From Actinomycetes bacterium (GTDB lineage Bacteria; Actinomycetota; Acidimicrobiia; Acidimicrobiales; Acidimicrobiaceae): 51,446 bases of DNA. The position numbers were made by a program, and so were the translations under genes. The notes under the pieces are model-generated. The model saw only the letters and a program-made list of their open reading frames with translations, was not told where the DNA came from and searched no databases. This document shows positions 9,750 to 17,496 of this stretch, one piece after another; positions within the stretch are counted from its first letter, which is position 1; each line of letters starts with the position of its first letter. The stretch lies in assembly GCA_021805205.1 (NCBI GenBank), contig JAJZFV010000049.1, positions 1-51,446 of the forward strand. Reading direction: 5' to 3'.

Positions 9750-9775
9750 GCCCCATTGCGTTTCCGCAATGGGGC
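9750..9775 (-). terminator. Intrinsic terminator in a divergent promoter region
   Basis: An 11-bp perfect stem (GCCCCATTGCG / CGCAATGGGGC). On the minus strand the loop is the stable tetraloop GAAA and the stem is followed by a T-rich run (TAATTTATTTTT). On the plus strand no T-run follows. It therefore terminates leftward transcription, but the nearest leftward gene starts below it and no leftward gene ends above it. It must act on the leader of the phosphoesterase gene (attenuation) or end a small RNA started between 9780 and 9986. Confidence 0.7.
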
Positions 9776-9986
9776 GTTAGACCTAAAAAGGCCGATGGGG
9801 GCTCCATCTACGACCTTCCTTGTGGAGACTTTGGGGTGCGTCGCTCCTCGGAAGTTGAATGTCGCTGCCTTTTCTGATCTACATCTAAATCGTCCAAGGT
9901 AAAAGTGATCCAAAATAAAGTTGAATATCACCTTAAAGTTATCTATATATCCGTAGCAGCGGATTTTGTAGCTAATTGTCTCTGCT

Positions 9987-10904
9987 TTGAGTGACCAACT
10001 TCAATCCACGAGAGTTCCCAAACCTCGCGTTGCTAGCCTTGGAGGAGTGAATAGCGATAGTAATTGGCTCTATAAGTATCAGGGTATCGGTAACGACTTC
10101 CTCGTAGCAGAAGTTGAAGATGTACCGAAACTTGAATTTAACGAGGGAGCTAAGAGACTCTGTGACCGTAATTACGGTGTCGGTGCAGATGGCCTGATTA
10201 TGTTGACCCTAAGCGGAACTCCCACGATGCACCTCTACAACAGTGATGGTTCGAGGGCGGCAATCTCTGGAAATGGGCTGAGATGCCTAGGATTTCACAT
10301 CCGTCGGATGCACTTAGTTCGAGAGCGGGAATTTGACGTGACTACCGATGCGGGGGTTAGGGGGGTTATAATCCACGCCATAAACGGCGACACTGCTCGG
10401 ATTAGCTCCTCGATGGGGGAGGTTCAGGTCTCGCCAACGGCCGACTTTAAGAGCAAAATTGGCGGTCAAAACTGGGCGGCTTACCTGGCAAACGTTGGAA
10501 ATCCTCACTTGGTATTTTTGGCAGAACAGCCGCTACAGAACCTTGAGAGCTTTCGCGATGCGATCGCCGAAGAGGCCCTTCAGTTTCAAATTGACTATCC
10601 CGGTGGTGTAAATGTTGAATGGGTTGTGCCAAAAGAAGCAGCAACTCTTACCGCTGGCGAGGTTGAGATGATCGTATTTGAGCGCGGTGCGGGATTCACC
10701 TTGGCCTGTGGCTCTGGATCTACTGCAGTTGGAGCGGTATTGCGCAGCCTTAGGGGCGGTCAGGAGCTGGCATCGGCAACGATCAAAAACCCTGGAGGGG
10801 AGCTCTCGGTAAGCTACAATGGCCAAAGGGGCGAGTTTTATCTCGAAGGTCCAGCCTCCTTCGTTGCCAAGGTCGCTCCGTCTGAGTCACTATGGCCACT
10901 TTAG
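9987..10904 (+). CDS. dapF: Diaminopimelate epimerase DapF (first catalytic Cys is Ser)
   Basis: Interconverts LL- and meso-diaminopimelate in the lysine and peptidoglycan pathway. Family signatures are KYQGIGNDF (about 30), YNSDGSRAAISGNGLRC (84-100) and ERGAGFTLACGSGS (232-244). The second catalytic Cys (about 241) is present. The first, in the usual CGNG motif, is replaced by Ser94 (codon TCT at 10266-10268). The start is uncertain: TTG 9987 has no clear ribosome site, and GTG 10047 has GGAGGA directly abutting it; conserved sequence starts after both. The gene leads dapF-hflX-dapC-dapD-dapE, which supports the pathway assignment. Whether activity survives the Ser replacement is open. Confidence 0.9.
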   Translation: MSDQLQSTRVPKPRVASLGGVNSDSNWLYKYQGIGNDFLVAEVEDVPKLEFNEGAKRLCDRNYGVGADGLIMLTLSGTPTMHLYNSDGSRAAISGNGLRCLGFHIRRMHLVREREFDVTTDAGVRGVIIHAINGDTARISSSMGEVQVSPTADFKSKIGGQNWAAYLANVGNPHLVFLAEQPLQNLESFRDAIAEEALQFQIDYPGGVNVEWVVPKEAATLTAGEVEMIVFERGAGFTLACGSGSTAVGAVLRSLRGGQELASATIKNPGGELSVSYNGQRGEFYLEGPASFVAKVAPSESLWPL

Positions 10905-10914
10905 ATGAGAGGGG

Positions 10915-12186
10915 TTGGCGGATACATTGACGTTAATTGAGCGTCACTTTCGCGAAAAGATAGTTGTAGTTGGAGCAGTGCTTCCCCACATCTCGCAGGA
11001 GGAAGTTGACGAATCTTTAGATGAGTTGGCACTTCTAGTCGATACTGCGGGAGCAGATGTTGTGGGCCGATTGACTCAGCGCATGGGCTCGCCCGATCCG
11101 GCCTACTTCATTGGTAGGGGAAAGGTGGAGGAGCTGCGCGAATTGTCATATGCCACCGACTGCGATACGGTTATCTTTGACGATGAATTGACTCCAGCCC
11201 AACAACGAAACCTCGAAAAAGTTCTAGGAAGAACGGCTATCGATCGCACCGCTTTGATCTTAGATATATTTGCCCAAAACGCCAAAAGTATGGAGGGTAA
11301 AGCCCAAGTCGAGTTGGCTCTGCTTAGTTACCGCCTGCCTCGCTTAAGGGGCAAGGGCGGCCAACTCTCACAGCAGGTTGGACGTATTGGAACCAGAGGA
11401 CCGGGAGAGACCAAGCTAGAAGAGGACCGAAGGCGCATCCAAGACAAGATTGCCCGCCTCAAGCGACAACTTGAGACCTACTCCTCTACGCGTAGAGTTC
11501 AAGCCTCGGCGAGGAGCAGGTCACGAAATAAGACAGCATCTCTCGTTGGCTACACCAACGCTGGCAAGTCTTCGCTCTTGAATGCGCTAGCTCACTCCGA
11601 TGTACTGGTAGAAGATCGCCTCTTTGCCACTTTGGACACACGTACTCGAAGGGTAGCCCTTCCAGGTGGTGAAGCCTTTCTCCTCTCTGACACCGTAGGT
11701 TTTATTAAAAAGTTACCCCACCAATTGATAGAGTCCTTTCGATCGACCCTCGAGGTGGTGACCGAGTCTGACTTTTTGATCCACGTAGTTGACGCCTCTG
11801 CTAGTGACCCTGACTCTCAGATTCGGGCGGTTCGAGAGGTCCTCGATGAGATCGGCGCCGGTAAGTTGCGAGAGCTTCTCGTCTTCAACAAGGCCGATAA
11901 AGAGATAGATCGGGCCGCACTTGAGGAGAGGTACCCCGGAGCAATCTTCGTATCTGCTTTGCACAATACCAATATCGACGGACTTAGAGACGCGGTGGCG
12001 GCTTTCATTCGTGCTGGTACCAAAGTGCTGGTCCTCGAGATCGGCTATGAGTTCGGTGATGTCTTAGCACGCCTTCAAGTCGAGGGTGAAGTCCTCTCCA
12101 TTGTCTCCAAGGAAGACTCCTACGAGGTGACTGCCCGCCTCGACACTACAAGCATCTCTTACTTTGAAGACTACATTGTAGGTTAG
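10915..12186 (+). CDS. hflX: GTPase HflX
   Basis: A ribosome-associated GTPase; family members split or rescue 70S ribosomes under stress. It has about 423 residues, the normal length. The N-terminal HflX domain carries YFIGRGKVEEL, the linker has GRIGTRGPGETKLEEDRR followed by a coiled coil, and the G domain has GYTNAGKSSLLNAL (G1), DTVGFIKKLP (G3) and FNKADK (G4). TTG 10915 lies directly against GAGAGGGG, so TTG 10927, twelve bases further on, may be the real start. It sits 10 bases after dapF, the standard actinobacterial neighbour, and probably shares its transcript. Confidence 0.95.
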   Translation: MADTLTLIERHFREKIVVVGAVLPHISQEEVDESLDELALLVDTAGADVVGRLTQRMGSPDPAYFIGRGKVEELRELSYATDCDTVIFDDELTPAQQRNLEKVLGRTAIDRTALILDIFAQNAKSMEGKAQVELALLSYRLPRLRGKGGQLSQQVGRIGTRGPGETKLEEDRRRIQDKIARLKRQLETYSSTRRVQASARSRSRNKTASLVGYTNAGKSSLLNALAHSDVLVEDRLFATLDTRTRRVALPGGEAFLLSDTVGFIKKLPHQLIESFRSTLEVVTESDFLIHVVDASASDPDSQIRAVREVLDEIGAGKLRELLVFNKADKEIDRAALEERYPGAIFVSALHNTNIDGLRDAVAAFIRAGTKVLVLEIGYEFGDVLARLQVEGEVLSIVSKEDSYEVTARLDTTSISYFEDYIVG

Positions 12187-12211
12187 TAAAAGCTGATTTT
12201 GAAGAGGAGAC

Positions 12212-13303
12212 ATGTCCTTTACCCCGCCTCCATATCCACATGATCGTTTAAAGGACATCAGGAAGCTCCCTCACGAATACGGATTAGAGCTCCTTGATCT
12301 GTCGATCGGTACGCCGATAGATCCTCTGCCGTCAAAGTTTCGTGAGCTCTCGTTCGATCTGATAAATGGTTATCCCACCTCGATCGGTTCCAACCAGCTC
12401 AGAAGTTCAGCAATCGCTTGGATGTCGCGACGACTTGGCGTAACTTTGACTTTGAATGAGGTGGCAGCCTGTGTTGGATCCAAGGAGTTTGTCGCTTCGA
12501 CCCCTTGGTATCTCCACCTTCGACGCCCAGAGCGCGATGTTGTGCTCTACCCTGAGGTCTCCTATCCAACATATGCTATGGGGGCAATCTTGAGTGGCCT
12601 AAAATACGTTCCTGTGGCCCTTGAAGATGGAAGGCTAAATATTGAATCGATCCCTAAGGATCTCCTTGAGCGAACCCTTCTAATCTGGACCAACTCTCCA
12701 TCTAATCCGACGGGTGAGATCTATTCAGTTGCAAATGTGCTTCAGGTGGCTCGCCAATACGACTTCGTGGTCATATCTGACGAATGCTACGTCGAATACA
12801 GTTGGAACGGGGATAGGTACAGCGCCCTAAGTGAGGGAACCGAAGGGGTATTAGCTGTGCACTCCCTCTCTAAAAGATCAAACTTTGCAGGTGGACGCGT
12901 CGGATTTTATGCCGGTGATTCAACCTTAATTCACTACTTGAGTGAAGTTCGAAAGCACGCCGGCATGATGATTCCCGGACCATTCCAAGAGTTAGGGGCG
13001 CGCCTCTTAGACGACGATGAACACGTAGAAGATGAGGCAAAGAGGTACAGGGGCCGCCTTGAAAAGCTAATCGCGATCTTTACCGCACTTGGATATCAAC
13101 CAAAGATGCCCGATGGGGGGTTTTATCTCTGGTTTGACGCAAAGGATGAGAAAGACGGCTTTGCGATTGCGACGTCGATCGCAAAGCGCACCGGGATTAT
13201 CGTATCGCCCGGCGAGTTCTATTCTCCAAATTATGCAAACTTCGTAAGGGTCGCAGCTGTGGCATCTGATGAGGCGCTCGATAGAGTTTTGTTATCGCTT
13301 TAG
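12212..13303 (+). CDS. dapC: Succinyldiaminopimelate aminotransferase DapC
   Basis: A fold-type I PLP aminotransferase of 363 residues. It is expected to convert N-succinyl-2-amino-6-ketopimelate to N-succinyl-LL-diaminopimelate, with glutamate as donor. Motifs: LSIGTPIDPLP near the N terminus, TNSPSNPTG (about 171), SDECYVEYSW (about 198) and the PLP Lys in SLSKRSNFAGGRVGF. The start ATG 12212 follows GAAGAGGAG. Members of this class vary in substrate, but the following dapD and dapE genes complete the succinylase branch, which makes dapC the natural reading. It begins 25 bases after hflX. Confidence 0.88.
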   Translation: MSFTPPPYPHDRLKDIRKLPHEYGLELLDLSIGTPIDPLPSKFRELSFDLINGYPTSIGSNQLRSSAIAWMSRRLGVTLTLNEVAACVGSKEFVASTPWYLHLRRPERDVVLYPEVSYPTYAMGAILSGLKYVPVALEDGRLNIESIPKDLLERTLLIWTNSPSNPTGEIYSVANVLQVARQYDFVVISDECYVEYSWNGDRYSALSEGTEGVLAVHSLSKRSNFAGGRVGFYAGDSTLIHYLSEVRKHAGMMIPGPFQELGARLLDDDEHVEDEAKRYRGRLEKLIAIFTALGYQPKMPDGGFYLWFDAKDEKDGFAIATSIAKRTGIIVSPGEFYSPNYANFVRVAAVASDEALDRVLLSL

Positions 13304-13383
13304 TGCGATTTTATTATTGAAGCCGTTACCCATGAATTTGGTTGAAACGAAGATTTTAATAGAGATAGATAGAGGGTTGGCAT

Positions 13384-14208
13384 ATGGCTGATTTGTCGCA
13401 AAAGATAGTAGAGCTTTGGGATAATCGTGGATCGGTCGACTTTTTTGACCCTGATGTGGTTAGCGTCATTCATAACGTTATTGAAGGTCTGGATGATGGT
13501 TCGCTTCGGGTCGCCTACTTAAACGATAAGGGTAGCGTCGTAGTAAATGAGTGGATCAAGCAGGCAATCCTTCTTCTTTTTAGGGCCTCTGGCGCCACTA
13601 CGATGGAGTCGTATCCATTTGAGTATCGCGATAAGATTCGCTTGAAGCGGGGATATGAGTCGCTTGGTGTTCGGGTCGTTCCTGGTGCGTCAGCCAGGTG
13701 GGGATCTTTTCTCGCTCCCGGTGTTACGATGATGCCAAGTTATGTAAATATCGGCGCACGAGTCGAAGAAGATACCATGGTCGATACCTGGGCCACGGTT
13801 GGTTCATGCGCTCAGATTGGAAAGAGGGTCCACCTCTCAGGTGGGGTTGGAATCGGTGGAGTCCTTGAACCACCCCAAGCAGCGCCGGTCGTCATCGAAG
13901 ACGAGGCCTTCATCGGCTCTAGGGCAATGATCACTGAAGGGGCTCGAGTTGGTACTGGAGCGGTTGTTGCCGCAGGTGTCATCTTGAACCCGTCGATTCC
14001 AGTTATCGATACCGAAACTGGCGAAGAAGTCTCGCGGGGATACATTCCGCCGTGGTCGGTTGCGATTGCGGGATCGCGCAAGAGGAGCTATCCAGGGGGA
14101 GACTTCTATATTCCGGCGGTTCTTATAATCAAGAGGCTAAATGAAGGCGAGCGCCACGATAAGACCGCCCTCAACGCCTTCCTTCGTGAGAGTGGAATTG
14201 CAGTTTAA
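13384..14208 (+). CDS. dapD: Tetrahydrodipicolinate N-succinyltransferase DapD
   Basis: Succinylates tetrahydrodipicolinate using succinyl-CoA. Its 274 residues form an N-terminal helical domain followed by a left-handed beta helix. The core MPSYVNIGARVEEDTMVDTW, then GSCAQIG, VHLSGGVGIGGVLEPPQA and IEDEAFIGSR, is nearly the same as in E. coli DapD, which also has 274 residues. Actinobacteria such as mycobacteria usually carry a longer, divergent DapD of about 317 residues, so this is the proteobacterial type. The start ATG 13384 follows GAGGG. dapE begins at the base after its stop codon. Confidence 0.96.
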   Translation: MADLSQKIVELWDNRGSVDFFDPDVVSVIHNVIEGLDDGSLRVAYLNDKGSVVVNEWIKQAILLLFRASGATTMESYPFEYRDKIRLKRGYESLGVRVVPGASARWGSFLAPGVTMMPSYVNIGARVEEDTMVDTWATVGSCAQIGKRVHLSGGVGIGGVLEPPQAAPVVIEDEAFIGSRAMITEGARVGTGAVVAAGVILNPSIPVIDTETGEEVSRGYIPPWSVAIAGSRKRSYPGGDFYIPAVLIIKRLNEGERHDKTALNAFLRESGIAV

Positions 14209-15294
14209 ATGGTGGAGTCCATCGGGGATCTACTCTTTAGTAGAACCAAAGAGTTAGTTGACATTGAGTCGATTTCAAGGAACGAGAGTGCCATCTGCGA
14301 CTACCTCGTGGAGGTGCTTCGCGATATAGATGGCTACGACCTAAATCGAATAGGTAACAACTTGGTCCTGACATCGCGACGCTACGACAGCACCAAGGGG
14401 CTGGTACTCGCCGGCCATCTCGACACCGTTCCTGCATTTGGGGATGTGAAAGCGGTAGTGAAAAAGGACATGATCGCTGGCCTAGGTTCGGTCGATATGA
14501 AGTCGGGTGTCGCGGTAATGGTTGCCTTGGCCGGTGCCTTTGCAGGTAGAGACAATCTGAGATTTATCTTCTACGCCTCGGAAGAGATATCTAGGAGCTT
14601 CTCGGGACTGCTCGAGATCGAACGTTCAAAAGGCGATCTGCTCAATGGTGCTGGTGCGATCCTACTTGAGCCTACTGGTGGCTTTATCGAAGCTGGATGT
14701 CAGGGGACCGCGCGAATAAAGGCGACCATAAGGGGTAAGAGGTCTCATAGCGCTCGGGCCTGGATGGGTATAAATGCCATTGAAAGATGTTGGAAACTAC
14801 TAGCTTTCCTAGATCACTTCAATCAAGACGTCGTCGACTTTGGCGGTGTTACCTATAGGCCAGCCTTAGTTGCGACCAAGATCGAAGGGGGCATCGCCGG
14901 CAACGTTGTACCAGATTGCGCGGAAGTTACGATAAACCTCCGTTATGCGCCATCTGCGAGCGACGACGTCACTATCGCTAAGTACGTCTCCCTGATAAGC
15001 CAAGAGTTAGATCCTGACCAAGGTGACTCGGTCGAAGTGGTAGAGAGCGCACCAGCGGCTCCTCCTTCGCTCGAAAATTCGGTTATTGCGGCACTGCAGC
15101 GAAGTGGAACTAGGGGCTTGAGAGCCAAGTTGGGCTGGACCGACGTTGCCTTCTTCTATGAACGAGGTATTCCGGCGGTGAATTTCGGCCCTGGTGATCC
15201 AGAGCTTGCGCACACCAAAGACGAAGTAATCTCCCGAAACGAGCTGATTGAAGCATTCGATGTGCTTGAGAGACTCATTAGATCGCTCGGCTAG
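14209..15294 (+). CDS. dapE: Succinyl-diaminopimelate desuccinylase DapE
   Basis: An M20 family di-zinc amidohydrolase of 361 residues that releases succinate from N-succinyl-LL-diaminopimelate. Metal-site motifs are GHLDTVP (about 69), GLGSVDMKSG (metal-bridging Asp about 95), ASEEIS (catalytic and metal Glu), EPTGG and the C-terminal AHTKDE His. The lid/dimerisation domain lies between about residues 165 and 280. ATG 14209 directly follows the dapD stop, implying translational coupling. It is the last gene of the dap run; the 180 bases after it separate it from convergent lexA and hold no clear gene or terminator. Confidence 0.94.
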   Translation: MVESIGDLLFSRTKELVDIESISRNESAICDYLVEVLRDIDGYDLNRIGNNLVLTSRRYDSTKGLVLAGHLDTVPAFGDVKAVVKKDMIAGLGSVDMKSGVAVMVALAGAFAGRDNLRFIFYASEEISRSFSGLLEIERSKGDLLNGAGAILLEPTGGFIEAGCQGTARIKATIRGKRSHSARAWMGINAIERCWKLLAFLDHFNQDVVDFGGVTYRPALVATKIEGGIAGNVVPDCAEVTINLRYAPSASDDVTIAKYVSLISQELDPDQGDSVEVVESAPAAPPSLENSVIAALQRSGTRGLRAKLGWTDVAFFYERGIPAVNFGPGDPELAHTKDEVISRNELIEAFDVLERLIRSLG

Positions 15295-15474
15295 GATGAA
15301 TCCTTCTTTTGGAAGACTGCCATCTGGCATATCGATCAGTCGAAAACTTGTTCTTCCTTTCGATCCAAGGTTGCTCGCGATAATTTAGAATACCTTCAAT
15401 TGCGCTTGGAAGAAGATGTACCGAGTGCGAAACTTGCTACATCCAAACCTCTCGTTGAGTCGAAGAGCGATACC

Positions 15475-16119
15475 CTAGAAGAAGCGCTGCATAAATATAA
15501 CTTTTCCGTAGACCTTGACGTCATCTGCGGGGAAGATCATCGTTGTGTAAGCGGGGTTCGACGGCTTCAGCATAATTTGATTTTGATTGCGATCAAATTC
15601 AATTCTTTTGACAGTAGCTTCACTTTCTTCTCGGACTCCGGCAACAACTAGTTCACCGGTAACGGCGGTACTTTGGCGTCTGGCAATTACTACATCACGC
15701 TCAAAGATCCCCTCGCCGATCATGGAGTCTCCCTTTATCGATAGGGCGAACAGGTTAGAAGGATCGCCTAATGAAGCTGGAACAACGATCCTTTCATCAC
15801 TTATCACCTCTTCGGCTAAGACACCATGGCCTGCAGCAACATAGCCGAGGAGCGGAACCTCGATTGACGATTCATAGCTAGGGGCGCTCGAAGGGATGTT
15901 TACCTTGAGCGCTCTGGGTTTCGAAGGATCTCGCGTTATGTACCCCTGATCCTGAAGTGCCTTGAGGTGAAATTGTACCGACGACGGCGAAAGAAGATTG
16001 CATGCGGTGGCGATCTCTCGAACAGATGGAGGATACCCAGTAGTTCGAAGCCTCTCTTCAATGTAGGAGAGGATTTCACGCCTCTTTGACGATAGTACCA
16101 GGGAGTCGTTGCTGCTCAT
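15475..16119 (-). CDS. lexA: SOS repressor LexA
   Basis: Represses DNA-damage genes until RecA filaments trigger self-cleavage. It has 214 residues. The N-terminal winged helix (about 1-70) holds PSVREIATACNLLSPSSVQFHLKAL. The C-terminal S24 peptidase domain has the Ala96-Gly97 cleavage site in VAAGHG, the nucleophile Ser132 in GDSM and Lys171 in ATVKRIE. ATG 16119 follows GGATGAG on the minus strand. It is divergent from the LysM gene, with two LexA boxes between them, so both genes are likely autoregulated members of the SOS regulon. Confidence 0.97.
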   Translation of the reverse strand: MSSNDSLVLSSKRREILSYIEERLRTTGYPPSVREIATACNLLSPSSVQFHLKALQDQGYITRDPSKPRALKVNIPSSAPSYESSIEVPLLGYVAAGHGVLAEEVISDERIVVPASLGDPSNLFALSIKGDSMIGEGIFERDVVIARRQSTAVTGELVVAGVREESEATVKRIEFDRNQNQIMLKPSNPAYTTMIFPADDVKVYGKVIFMQRFF

Positions 16120-16152
16120 AATCTCATCCTATCACGGGAATAGTCCGTGTTG

Positions 16153-16164
16153 GAACATTTGTTC
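16153..16164. promoter_or_regulatory. LexA (SOS) box, lexA-proximal
   Basis: GAAC-ATTT-GTTC is a perfect inverted repeat of the Gram-positive LexA half-site GAAC-N4-GTTC. It lies 33 bases upstream of the lexA start and should mediate autoregulation. Confidence 0.9.
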
Positions 16165-16176
16165 TATTCATTAGAA

Positions 16177-16190
16177 CGAACACCTGTTCG
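16177..16190. promoter_or_regulatory. LexA (SOS) box, LysM-gene-proximal
   Basis: CGAAC-ACCT-GTTCG is a full 14-bp match to the actinobacterial SOS box. It lies 44 bases before the preferred start of the LysM gene and 12 bases from the first box, so two LexA dimers could sit side by side over the divergent promoters. Confidence 0.92.
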
Positions 16191-16234
16191 ATATGATAGC
16201 ATTCATGTTCGATAAGGGTCTGGAGGATAGTGAA

Positions 16235-16801
16235 ATGGCATCGCGAGAGGGCGTTCATGAATTAGAGGTTTACCGTTGGTCGCACTCTTCTCGCGATGAA
16301 CGTCCAAATGTATTCGACTATGAGTCTTTTAGTGAAGCCAGTATCCCTATTGCTGGCTTTGAAGAGGCGAAGGTGATTAGCTTTTCAGATCACCTCAAGG
16401 AAGCCGCCTCTACTGCAAAGATTATTCCATTTATTGCTGCGCCTCCTTCTACTTCTGCATTTAGAAGGGCCCGTAGGTCTGCACGCCGATCAAAGTCCAC
16501 TTATAATCGACAGATCGATCAAAAGCGAGGGGTAAACCTCGCCTTTGAGAATGCGTATAATCACCTAGTTGTTGTGATCAGCATTACTATCCTTTCCATC
16601 GCTCTCTTGGTCGTAATCGCCTCGTCCTTCGGCGGCGTTGCCTCTTCGAAGGTTTCTTATGTGGTGCAGCCGGGAGATACCATCTACTCCATCGCTTCGC
16701 ACTTTGCAAATGGTGGTTCGGTAAGCCAATTAGAGTATCAACTTATGCAAGAGGTGCATGGAACTACGATTGTTCCCGGGCAAACTATCGCCGTCGGTTA
16801 G
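16235..16801 (+). CDS. SOS-linked membrane LysM protein (YneA/ChiZ-like)
   Basis: A 188-residue single-pass membrane protein: cytoplasmic N-terminal region, a basic stretch (RRARRSARRSK, about 77-87), a membrane helix (about 110-131), then an extracytoplasmic LysM domain (about 140-188, starting YVVQPGDTIYSIA). A longer frame starts at 16193 next to the LexA box, but ATG 16235 has GGAGG at 16222-16226, eight bases upstream, and is preferred. A LysM gene divergent from lexA and followed by nrdR matches mycobacterial Rv2719c (ChiZ) and functionally Bacillus YneA, which block division during SOS. The division-inhibitor role is inferred from layout and domains; the sequence itself is not closely alike. 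Confidence 0.88.
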   Translation: MASREGVHELEVYRWSHSSRDERPNVFDYESFSEASIPIAGFEEAKVISFSDHLKEAASTAKIIPFIAAPPSTSAFRRARRSARRSKSTYNRQIDQKRGVNLAFENAYNHLVVVISITILSIALLVVIASSFGGVASSKVSYVVQPGDTIYSIASHFANGGSVSQLEYQLMQEVHGTTIVPGQTIAVG

Positions 16802-16863
16802 TCGACGTCAAGTCGAGGGTGGGAAAGGCTATTCTCTTATCTGTAAGGAGATGAGAGAAAACT

Positions 16864-17361
16864 TTGCGTTGCCCTGTCTGTGGAAATTTAGATGATAAGG
16901 TTCTCGATTCACGGGTAATCGAAGATGGCAAGGCGATTCGTCGGCGTCGGGAGTGCCTGGCATGTTCGAGGCGTTTTTCAACCTTCGAGCGCGTGGAGGA
17001 GGCGCCGCTTGTTGTCATCAAGCGTTCAGGCCTCCGTGAACCCTATGATAGGGCAAAGCTTTACGGCGGGTTAGTCTCTGCCCTGAAGGGTCGTCCCTTT
17101 GACGATAGTGATATTGAGGGTTTAGTTGTGGAGCTAGAAGACCGAATCAGGGGTAATTCAGGAGAGGTGAACTCTTCTGAAATAGGGTTAGCCGTTCTGG
17201 AGCTGTTGAAGGAGGTAGACAAAGTCGCCTATCTTCGATTTGCTTCGGTCTATAAAGGTTTCGATCAGATCGACGACTTTGAGCGCGAGGCAGCATTTCT
17301 GCGAATTGATTCAGGGCCTCTCCCGGCCAAGCTTGAAAAGGAGTCACCTCCTTCGGCTTAG
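16864..17361 (+). CDS. nrdR: Transcriptional repressor NrdR
   Basis: A zinc-ribbon and ATP-cone repressor of ribonucleotide reductase genes that senses dATP/ATP. It has 165 residues. The zinc finger is MRCPVC (3-6) with CLACSRRF (about 31-38); the ATP-cone starts around VVIKRSGLREPYDR (about 50) and runs to about 140. The start is TTG 16864, since NrdR proteins begin MxCPxC. AAGGAG at 16845-16850 is 13 bases away, somewhat far. It follows the LysM gene as in mycobacteria. Two hairpins follow its stop. Confidence 0.96.
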   Translation: MRCPVCGNLDDKVLDSRVIEDGKAIRRRRECLACSRRFSTFERVEEAPLVVIKRSGLREPYDRAKLYGGLVSALKGRPFDDSDIEGLVVELEDRIRGNSGEVNSSEIGLAVLELLKEVDKVAYLRFASVYKGFDQIDDFEREAAFLRIDSGPLPAKLEKESPPSA

Positions 17362-17362
17362 C

Positions 17363-17410
17363 CCTAGCTCTGCTAGCCGCTCTCCGGTTGGGGCTAATAA
17401 CAGAGCTAGG
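17363..17410 (+). terminator. Hairpin terminator after nrdR
   Basis: The outer 10-bp stem CCTAGCTCTG / CAGAGCTAGG begins two bases after the nrdR stop and encloses a smaller TAGCC/GGCTA stem. The following TTGTTATAAC is only weakly T-rich. Confidence 0.6.
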
Positions 17411-17421
17411 TTGTTATAACG

Positions 17422-17473
17422 AACCACATATAGAGAGGGGGCCGGTCGACCGGCCCCCTCTCTATATGTGGTT
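17422..17473. terminator. 52-nt perfect palindrome between convergent genes
   Basis: The two 26-base halves are exact reverse complements with no loop offset, centred at 17447/17448, with a GC-rich core (GGGGGCCGGTC). It lies between nrdR (plus) and the permease gene (minus), so it can terminate both. TTGTTTTAG follows on the plus side. Confidence 0.85.
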
Positions 17474-17496
17474 GTTTTAGCTGTAGTAGTTTGGGT

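Noticed and set aside
9647..9931. 94-residue minus-strand frame above the phosphoesterase gene
   Set aside because: It runs through the terminator hairpin, overlaps the phosphoesterase N terminus and has no protein-like pattern.
15400..15651. 83-residue plus-strand frame overlapping lexA
   Set aside because: It is antisense to the LexA catalytic domain and has no ribosome site or recognisable sequence.
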